NCBI GenBank assembly: GCA_015232795.1
Contig: JADFYX010000123.1
Coordinates: 1 to 7,172 of the forward strand
DNA from: Magnetococcales bacterium
GTDB lineage: Bacteria > Pseudomonadota > Magnetococcia > Magnetococcales > JADFYX01
Reading direction: 5' to 3'
Length of the DNA stretch: 7,172 bases
Shown: piece after piece, positions 1 to 5,308 of the stretch
Layout of the letters: every line of letters starts with the position of its first letter
How positions within the stretch are numbered: the stretch's first letter is position 1
Made by a program: the position numbers and the translations under genes
The notes under the pieces: generated by a model
What the model was told of the DNA's origin: nothing
The model's input: only the letters and a program-made list of their open reading frames with translations
Databases searched by the model: none

Positions 1-324
1 AGTTGTGGGTATCGCTACTATTATGTCTTCTCATTTTATTTCCCATCTCTTTAAGATGCCTGCCGGTTTCAGTGGTGGGAGGTTCCCTTCACAGGTTTGC
101 TATACAATAAATATAAGTGCAAAACCTTATCTGTGTGACACTGCTTCGTGAATATGGGAAGCAAACATTAGGCCAATAGGTTGAATTTGCAATGGAGTAT
201 GGTTTTTTTTACAAGTTTTTCTGTTTTTCTGGTTTTCATTATGTAAGAGAGTGGTAAAAATATCCATGATTACCGTAAGCTACGGGAAAAAATGACCTCT
301 TTGTTCTCCTTTTTCGTTAAGACA

Positions 325-349
325 TGGTATTCTGTCATGTTGATATTCT
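325..349 (+). promoter_or_regulatory. Possible extended -10 promoter(s) for uup-rsmB
   Basis: Two closely spaced extended -10-like elements, TGGTATTCT (325-333) and TGATATTCT (341-349), lie just upstream of the uup ribosome binding site. Neither has a good -35. The second is probably too near the start codon to serve a leadered transcript. A competing candidate lies further upstream: TTCACA (88-93) and TATAAG (112-117) with 18-base spacing, which would give a leader of roughly 245 bases. This is pattern matching only, and the real start site cannot be decided from sequence. Confidence 0.25.
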
Positions 350-353
350 AATA

Positions 354-360
354 AAGGTGA
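354..360 (+). promoter_or_regulatory. Ribosome binding site of uup
   Basis: AAGGTGA lies 7 bases before the ATG at 368. It is a good Shine-Dalgarno match and supports that start over any internal ATG. Confidence 0.75.
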
Positions 361-367
361 ATAAAGT

Positions 368-2248
368 ATGGCGTTGATTAGTGCTCAAGATGTCTCAGTT
401 GGTTTTGGTGGTCCGTTACTGTTGGAAAATCTAACATTTTCCATGGAAGCCGGGGAGAGGGTCTGTCTGGTTGGTCGTAACGGCACGGGAAAATCCACCC
501 TGTTAAAGTTATTAGCAGAAGAGTTTTTACCAGATAGTGGCAAAATAATTCGTAACCGTGGAGTGCGGGTTGCTCGTCTGGAGCAAGAGGTGCCCCAAGC
601 TTTGTCTGGCACTATATTTGAAATTGTGGCCGATGGTTTGGGGAAATTAGGCCGTTTGATTACAGAATATCATCTCATAACGGCAAAGCTAGCAAAAGAA
701 GGCGGTGATCAACTTATGGAGCAGTTGGACCACGCCCACCATGCATTGGATGTAGCCGATGGTTGGGATGCCCATAACCAGGTTTCAACTACCTTATCGC
801 AACTGCGGCTAGATCCAGACCTCTCTTTTGTTACCCTATCCGGTGGTATTAAACGCCGGGTTATGTTGGCAAGGGCGTTGGTATCCCAACCTGATCTGCT
901 TTTATTAGATGAGCCTACCAACCATCTGGATATTGAATCTATAGATTGGTTGGAATCTTTTTTCAGCAGTTATAAGTCTGCTCTCTTTTTTATCTCCCAC
1001 GATAGAATGTTCTCTCAAAAGTTGGCCACCAGAATTTTAGAGTTAGACCGGGGACAGTTAACCGACTGGCCTGGTAACTTTACAGATTACCAAAAACACA
1101 AAGAGGAGGCTCTACACGCCGAAGAGAAACAGAACCATCTATTTGATAAAAGGTTGGCCCAGGAAGAGGTTTGGATTCGCCAGGGAATTAAGGCCCGTAG
1201 AACCAGAAATATGGGTCGGGTACGAGCATTAAAAGCCATGCGTGAGGAACGTCGCCAGCGACGGGAACGCCAGGGAACGGTCAATATGCGTATGGAGCAG
1301 GCCCAAAAGTCTGGTAAATTGGTGGTAGAGACATTAAATGTCTCCCTATCATATGGTGGTCAAAGATATATTGATGATTTTTCTCTGACCATTCAGCGTG
1401 GCGATAAATTGGGTATAGTCGGACCCAATGGTTCAGGTAAGAGTACTCTGTTAAATATACTCCTTGGTAAGCTTGCTCCTGATAAGGGCAAGGTCACAGT
1501 CGGCACTAAAATGGAAATTGCCTATTTTGATCAACTAAGGGCAGCGTTGGATGAAGAAAAAACTGTAGAAGATAATGTTGGTGGTGGTCGACAGCAGGTG
1601 AATGTAGGGGGGCGGGATCGTCATATCATCAGTTATCTGGCAGATTTTCTTTTTGCCCCTGACAGGGCAAGGTCTCCAGTCAAGGTGTTATCAGGTGGGG
1701 AGAGAAACAGGCTATTGCTGGCTAAACTTTTTTTGCAGCCATCTAACATATTGGTAATGGATGAGCCGACTAATGATCTTGATGTTGAGACTTTAGAACT
1801 TTTAGAAGAGCTTTTAGCAGAGTATAAGGGCACACTATTACTGGTTAGTCATGACCGGGCATTTTTAAATAATGTGGTCTCCGGACTTCTGGTTTTTGAA
1901 GGCAAGGGTAAAATTGGCGAATATGTTGGTGGTTATGATGATTATTTAATGCAGACCAAAAAACCTATAAAAGATGTGCAGCCAGACAAAAAAGTTAAAA
2001 AAGTTCTCTCCTCTACTAGCAATAAGGTTAAAAAACTCACCTATAAAGAAAAATTAGAGCTTGAGTCTTTACCTGCCAAAATTGAGGCGGCAGAAGGAGA
2101 GCTAGGAGAAATACAGGACAAAATAGCCGAGCCAGAATTTTATCAAGGTGACAGTAGTGAGGTGGCAGAGGTGTTGAAAAGGTTGGAGGCGTTAGAGGCA
2201 GAGTTGGCTATTTTGTATAAACGTTGGGAGTATCTTGAGGCCATATGA
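368..2248 (+). CDS. uup: ABC-F family ATPase Uup
   Basis: This is a cytoplasmic ABC-F ATPase with two nucleotide-binding domains and no membrane domain. ABC-F proteins act on ribosomes; Uup is linked in E. coli to ribosome function or assembly and to transposon-excision stability. NBD1 has Walker A GRNGTGKS (36-43), signature LSGG (157-160), Walker B with DEPTNHLD (181-188) and switch His211. A charged linker of about 240-315, rich in Arg, Lys and Glu, matches the tRNA-contacting inter-domain arm. NBD2 has Walker A GPNGSGKS (352-359), LSGGERNR (from 441), DEPTNDLD (465-472) and His495. The tail from about 545 is a lysine-rich stretch plus a helical coiled coil ending in RWEYLEAI. This C-terminal domain separates Uup from EttA and YheS. 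The length of 626 aa is normal for Uup (E. coli about 635). All catalytic motifs are intact. The start is supported by an AAGGTGA site and by the usual N-terminal MALIS. The stop overlaps the start of rsmB. Confidence 0.95.
   Translation: MALISAQDVSVGFGGPLLLENLTFSMEAGERVCLVGRNGTGKSTLLKLLAEEFLPDSGKIIRNRGVRVARLEQEVPQALSGTIFEIVADGLGKLGRLITEYHLITAKLAKEGGDQLMEQLDHAHHALDVADGWDAHNQVSTTLSQLRLDPDLSFVTLSGGIKRRVMLARALVSQPDLLLLDEPTNHLDIESIDWLESFFSSYKSALFFISHDRMFSQKLATRILELDRGQLTDWPGNFTDYQKHKEEALHAEEKQNHLFDKRLAQEEVWIRQGIKARRTRNMGRVRALKAMREERRQRRERQGTVNMRMEQAQKSGKLVVETLNVSLSYGGQRYIDDFSLTIQRGDKLGIVGPNGSGKSTLLNILLGKLAPDKGKVTVGTKMEIAYFDQLRAALDEEKTVEDNVGGGRQQVNVGGRDRHIISYLADFLFAPDRARSPVKVLSGGERNRLLLAKLFLQPSNILVMDEPTNDLDVETLELLEELLAEYKGTLLLVSHDRAFLNNVVSGLLVFEGKGKIGEYVGGYDDYLMQTKKPIKDVQPDKKVKKVLSSTSNKVKKLTYKEKLELESLPAKIEAAEGELGEIQDKIAEPEFYQGDSSEVAEVLKRLEALEAELAILYKRWEYLEAI
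2237..2248 (+). promoter_or_regulatory. uup/rsmB ATGA overlap with internal ribosome binding site
   Basis: The rsmB start ATG (2245-2247) overlaps the uup stop TGA (2246-2248). GAGG at 2237-2240, inside the end of uup, lies 4 bases upstream and can act as a Shine-Dalgarno. This arrangement is typical of translational coupling, so the two genes are probably co-transcribed. Confidence 0.7.
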
Positions 2249-3600
2249 AAACTGACACTAAATCGGCTACCGCAACGAGATTAAATCCCCGGCTCTTGGC
2301 AGTAGAGGCGGTAGTTAGAGTGACCCGTGATAAGCTACCACTGGCCTTGGCAGACGAAGCTGATCTTTTACAACCACGAGATAGGGCTTTGGCCTTTGAG
2401 ATAGCTTTTGGCACTATGCGGTATCTCTCATTATTGGATGCTATTCTTACAAGTTGTATTGCTCGGCCCATAGCCAATAAACGCCACTTTTTACGAGGTG
2501 TATTAAGAACAGCCCTCTATCAAGCAAGGTATATGCGTGTTCCAGACCGAGCAGCAGTACATGAAGCTGTTGAGATGTTAAAGTTCTCCCCTGAGAAAGC
2601 CCATTGCAGTTTTGTAAATGCAGTCTTGCGAAAAGCGGTTAAGGTTGACTCTGGAAAAATTGTCTCTCGGCTAAAAGATAAAACTGAGGCTTTAGCTTTG
2701 CAATACTCTCATCCTGGTTGGTTGGTGAGTGGGTGGTTGGCTAAAGAGTCTAGGCAGCGGGTTGTTGAAAGACTAAGGGCAAATAACACCCAACCAACCT
2801 TAACCTTGCGTACAAACACCCTTAAAATTGAGAGGACAGCTCTTCTTAAAGCTCTGGAGAGTTACGATGCCATTGCTGCTCCTAACACACCAGATGCCAT
2901 TTTACTACCGTCAGGTGGTGGTGTGGAGGGGCTGCCAGGTTTTGCAGAAGGTTGGTTCTCAGTGCAAGATCAGGCAGCACAATGGGTATCACGTTTTTTA
3001 CAGCCTTGTGCAGGTGAATATATTTTAGATGCTTGTGCTGCTCCAGGGGGTAAGACTGCTCACTTATCAGCTTTAGCCAATGGAAAAATAAATATTGTTG
3101 CTGTAGAAAAATATCCCTCACGGATAAAACGGTTGGCTGATAATCTAAAAAGGTTACAAATTCCAACCGTTACCATTCGTCAAGGGGAGGTTGGTCCAGA
3201 CACTATTTTGGCAAGTGAGATGTTTGATAAAATTTTACTTGATGCTCCCTGTAGTGGTACTGGAATTATACGCCGTCATCCTGAGATAAAATGGCGACGA
3301 AGAGCCAAAGATATTGCGGAGCTAATTAAGGAGCAATCAGCAATTTTAGTAGCAATCGCCAAAATTTTACGACCGGGAGGAGTTCTCATATATGCTACCT
3401 GCTCTGTGGAGTCTGGCGAGAACGAAATCCAGGTTGCAAATTTTTTAGCCAACCACCCTGATTGGCGACGGGAACCTATTAGTAAAAAAAGGGACTTCGT
3501 ACCGGAAGAGTTGTTGACACTTAATGGTGATTTTCTAGTGGAGCCTGGACAGTTGGATATGGATGGATTTTATGCTGCGCGTCTGCTGCGGGTTAGATGA
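2245..3600 (+). CDS. rsmB: 16S rRNA (cytosine-967-C5)-methyltransferase RsmB
   Basis: RsmB transfers a methyl group from S-adenosylmethionine to C5 of a cytosine in 16S rRNA (C967 in E. coli numbering). Residues about 14-145 form a NusB-like helical RNA-binding domain, with the family-typical stretch FEIAFGTMRY (51-60) and the HEAVEML and FVNAVLRK segments. Residues about 160-451 are the RNA m5C methyltransferase fold: SAM motif I LDACAAPGGKT (261-271), acidic Glu288 for the ribose, motif IV DAPCSGTG (333-340) with Cys336, and motif VI YATCS (383-387) with Cys386. In this family the motif VI cysteine is the nucleophile and the motif IV cysteine assists product release; both are present. The C-terminus GFYAARLLR is typical. 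At 451 aa the length is slightly above E. coli RsmB (about 429). The ATG at 2245 overlaps the uup stop, and a strong terminator follows. Confidence 0.94.
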   Translation: MKTDTKSATATRLNPRLLAVEAVVRVTRDKLPLALADEADLLQPRDRALAFEIAFGTMRYLSLLDAILTSCIARPIANKRHFLRGVLRTALYQARYMRVPDRAAVHEAVEMLKFSPEKAHCSFVNAVLRKAVKVDSGKIVSRLKDKTEALALQYSHPGWLVSGWLAKESRQRVVERLRANNTQPTLTLRTNTLKIERTALLKALESYDAIAAPNTPDAILLPSGGGVEGLPGFAEGWFSVQDQAAQWVSRFLQPCAGEYILDACAAPGGKTAHLSALANGKINIVAVEKYPSRIKRLADNLKRLQIPTVTIRQGEVGPDTILASEMFDKILLDAPCSGTGIIRRHPEIKWRRRAKDIAELIKEQSAILVAIAKILRPGGVLIYATCSVESGENEIQVANFLANHPDWRREPISKKRDFVPEELLTLNGDFLVEPGQLDMDGFYAARLLRVR

Positions 3601-3625
3601 AAATACTTTCAATAAATTGCTAAAA

Positions 3626-3669
3626 AAAAGCCACCACTCCCATGTCGACAGAAGTGGTGGCTTTTGTTT
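3626..3669. terminator. Bidirectional intrinsic terminator
   Basis: A perfect 13-bp stem (3626-3638 with 3653-3665, core GCCACCACT/AGTGGTGGC) encloses a 14-base loop. On the + strand it runs into TTTTGTTTT. On the minus strand the eight A's at 3622-3629 give a T8 run. It lies between the convergent ends of rsmB and the CheX-CBS gene and can terminate both. The loop contains the 8-base palindrome TGTCGACA (3643-3650). Confidence 0.93.
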
Positions 3670-3686
3670 TCCATGTATTAATATAA

Positions 3687-4913
3687 CTACATATTCTTTT
3701 TCTTGCGGAAATAGCTCATAACAGAGTGCATAGTAATAAACCCTTGCAGTATCCCTTGACCGTTTATGACTGGTAGAGAGCGTAGGTTGAACTCTAACAG
3801 TAGGTCTGCTGCTTGGTTTATTGATCCTGTTTGCGGTATGCGAATTAACTGTTGATCTTCGTTTAGTTTACCAATGCCTAAAGTGCAAACAGCTTTATCT
3901 CTGGCACCCATGGCTTTGGTGCCAAAAAATGGTCCCATTATCTGTCTTAAGTCACTTTTACTTACTACCCGGATCAGCTTTTTATCTTTGTCTGTCACGC
4001 CTATATAACGGTTTCCATCATGACGCATAGCGTTAATGGCAGTCATAACATGCTCGTCTTCTCTTAAGGAGAATGGTTTTTCAGTCATGACTACTTTAAG
4101 ACCTCCTGGTTCGTCAGGAACCGGAAGCCCATCGCTGGTATCATATTTTGCTGTATCATCACCTAAGTTCAGACCTGTATCGTCTGCTGCTAGTTCATCC
4201 CCAGCCTCATCACCTTCGGCTCCTAGGGCTTCAGAAAAATCATCAGCAACCTCTTCAGAACTCTCCTCTTCGACTTGGCCTTTGTTCCGCTCGGCCATTT
4301 CGGCCTCTTCTGCGGGGGTGCCAGGGATATTTACGTTGAGTAGGGGATCACCAAAGCCTTTAGAGAGAAGAATGCGACACTCTTCAACAGGAAAGCTGGC
4401 AACCTGCATATCAGCTACAATTGTTAAATAAGTTCTTTCCGGCTCAAGGGTTGATATTTCACCGCCAGGTTCAAAGCGTTCAGCACTCTCAAGAAAGAGA
4501 TGACCGCCATCTTTCATATTCTCTTCAACTAGACCGTTGAATACTCCAACAATCTGATTGGCAACTTCGTTAAACCCTTCCTGGATCTCTTCGTTGTATT
4601 CTCGTGTTTCAACCTGATTCTGGATGACATCTTCACCCATCATCATCATCAAACCCGTCAAGGCTATGGATGTCGCAACGTCAATAATCAGATGAACATT
4701 GCCAGTATCGAGTCCATCTTCATTGGCAAATGCAACACAACGGTCTTTTTCTAAAAGTGTCCCTAGATCTTTCTCTCCCCGTAGAAGTTCTACAGAGGTC
4801 AAATTTATCGTTACAGGGGCAGCAGTTAGCGTATTTAGATCAGTCGCTAACTTTCCCAAAAAATTAAGAAAGAAAGGTCTGACATCTGTGACTAGTTTAT
4901 CTGGAATTTCCAT
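3687..4913 (-). CDS. CheX/CheC-like domain, acidic linker and CBS pair fusion protein
   Basis: This is a 408-aa protein, probably soluble, with no signal peptide or membrane helix. Residues about 1-195 resemble the CheX/CheC chemotaxis phosphatase fold. The key segment is Q111-Q120, where Glu116-x2-Asn119 matches the E-x2-N active-site pair of CheY-P phosphatases; the usual Asp/Ser four residues earlier is Glu112. Residues about 198-270 are a low-complexity, very acidic, Ala/Ser-containing linker that is probably disordered. Residues about 275-405 form a tandem CBS pair, a module that commonly binds adenine nucleotides. The first CBS ends in S318-x-x-D321, the usual ribose-binding signature; the second has T394-x-x-S397. 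The start is fixed by an in-frame TAA only two codons upstream. The ribosome binding site is weak (TAAGAA). A sigma-54-type promoter lies upstream and a flagellin gene is divergent, which supports a motility role. Phosphatase activity and nucleotide binding are inferences. It could instead be a non-catalytic CheX-like regulator. Confidence 0.8.
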   Translation of the reverse strand: MEIPDKLVTDVRPFFLNFLGKLATDLNTLTAAPVTINLTSVELLRGEKDLGTLLEKDRCVAFANEDGLDTGNVHLIIDVATSIALTGLMMMMGEDVIQNQVETREYNEEIQEGFNEVANQIVGVFNGLVEENMKDGGHLFLESAERFEPGGEISTLEPERTYLTIVADMQVASFPVEECRILLSKGFGDPLLNVNIPGTPAEEAEMAERNKGQVEEESSEEVADDFSEALGAEGDEAGDELAADDTGLNLGDDTAKYDTSDGLPVPDEPGGLKVVMTEKPFSLREDEHVMTAINAMRHDGNRYIGVTDKDKKLIRVVSKSDLRQIMGPFFGTKAMGARDKAVCTLGIGKLNEDQQLIRIPQTGSINQAADLLLEFNLRSLPVINGQGILQGFITMHSVMSYFRKKKNM

Positions 4914-4974
4914 AAATTCTTAGCTCGCAACCTACAAATATATAAAGGGTATTCGAGTATGTTAGGAGGGAGAA

Positions 4975-4990
4975 TGCAAATTGTAAGCCA
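4975..4990 (-). promoter_or_regulatory. Sigma-54 (RpoN) -24/-12 promoter for the CheX-CBS gene
   Basis: Read on the minus strand the site is TGGCTTACAATTTGCA. It has TGGC at -24 and TTGCA at -12, with the invariant GG and GC dinucleotides exactly 12 bases apart as in TGGCAC-N5-TTGCA. Only the AC after TGGC differs from consensus. The predicted start, around 4964, would give a leader of about 50 bases before the ATG at 4913. Sigma-54 promoters need an enhancer-binding activator and are common in flagellar gene hierarchies. Confidence 0.75.
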
Positions 4991-5098
4991 TAAATGTCAA
5001 TAAATTTCTACTTTTTACACAATTTTTTTCAATTTGGCACTTTTAAAAAGAAATATCAGCAAGCCCATAATCGTCAACATAAGGTCATCGTATTATCA

Positions 5099-5115
5099 GA
5101 AATTTTATGAATTTC
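5099..5115. repeat. Inverted repeat, possible operator
   Basis: GAAATT and AATTTC form perfect 6-base arms separated by 5 bases, between the two divergent promoters and about 43 bases upstream of the sigma-28 -35 element. A dimeric regulator could bind here. In such AT-rich DNA a chance match is also plausible. Confidence 0.3.
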
Positions 5116-5131
5116 GGATATTCTCTCTACA

Positions 5132-5170
5132 AAGATAAAATTTTTTTTAAAAAGTTCTTAAGATAAAATT
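5132..5170. repeat. 11-base direct repeat upstream of the flagellin promoter
   Basis: AAGATAAAATT occurs at 5132-5142 and again at 5160-5170, a period of 28 bases. The second copy overlaps the sigma-28 promoter -35 and spacer. It may be a regulator site, a duplicated promoter fragment, or chance in AT-rich sequence. Confidence 0.35.
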
Positions 5171-5184
5171 CTAACTACCGATAA
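5158..5184 (+). promoter_or_regulatory. Sigma-28 (FliA) promoter for flagellin
   Basis: The -35 element TTAAGATA (5158-5165) and the -10 element ACCGATAA (5177-5184) are separated by 11 bases, the exact spacing of the TAAAGTTT-N11-GCCGATAA consensus. The -10 matches 7 of 8 positions and the -35 matches 5 of 8. Transcription would start near 5191, giving a leader of about 118 bases. Sigma-28 control is the norm for flagellin, the last class of flagellar genes to be expressed. Confidence 0.8.
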
Positions 5185-5293
5185 AAAGAACAAGAAGATT
5201 TTTTAAAAGGATATTTAAGACAGCCTATATGGGCTTTATTAAATAAAAGTTAATCAGTAAACCGTAGGCTCCATTGTAAGAGAGCCAAATATC

Positions 5294-5300
5294 GGAGGAG
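5294..5300 (+). promoter_or_regulatory. Ribosome binding site of flagellin
   Basis: GGAGGAG lies about 8 bases before the ATG at 5309. It is a strong Shine-Dalgarno, as expected for a highly translated gene. It also contains two GGA triplets, the core of CsrA/RsmA binding sites, but there is no direct evidence for such control. Confidence 0.8.
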
Positions 5301-5308
5301 TAAATTAT

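Larger units (their letters stand above)
1..367. other. Upstream region with no supported gene
   Basis: No convincing gene is seen here. A plus-strand frame is open from the left edge (codons beginning at base 2) to a TGA at 149-151, about 49 codons. It could be the tail of an upstream gene, but its translation resembles no family I recognise and has no clear coding character. A minus-strand frame could also start at an ATG at 46 and run off the left edge, but only 15 codons are visible. Bases 152-367 are AT-rich with T-runs and hold the probable control region of the downstream ABC-F gene. A small perfect inverted repeat (CCGTA-AGC-TACGG, 273-285) is not followed by a T-run. Confidence 0.4.
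4914..5308. other. Divergent AT-rich control region between CheX-CBS gene and flagellin
   Basis: This region of about 395 bases contains no gene. It holds a minus-strand sigma-54 promoter near its left end and a plus-strand sigma-28 promoter about 125 bases before the flagellin start. It also has long A/T tracts (for example T8 at 5141-5148) likely to bend DNA. Other small signals are an inverted repeat at 5099-5115, an 11-base direct repeat (5132-5142 and 5160-5170) and a flagellin leader of about 118 bases with short complementary segments. Confidence 0.7.

Noticed and set aside
273..285. Inverted repeat CCGTA-AGC-TACGG as a terminator
   Set aside because: The stem is 5 bp and is followed by an A-run on the + strand and TAATC on the minus strand, so there is no T-tract for termination in either direction.
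2882..3166. 94-codon open frame on the minus strand inside rsmB
   Set aside because: It overlaps the conserved methyltransferase core on the opposite strand and shows no recognisable protein features.
4036..4431. Open frame of 131 codons on the + strand
   Set aside because: It is antisense to the acidic linker of the CheX-CBS gene; the Ser/Pro/Ala-rich translation is what the reverse of Glu/Asp-rich codons gives. It has no ribosome binding site and no family resemblance.
4636..4650. CAT repeat (ATG x4 on the minus strand)
   Set aside because: It encodes four consecutive Met in a conserved-looking helix of the CheX-like domain; too short to suggest phase variation.
5035..5049. TGGCAC on the + strand as a second sigma-54 promoter toward flagellin
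   Set aside because: The -24 half is perfect but the -12 position is an A-run with no GC at the required 12-base spacing.
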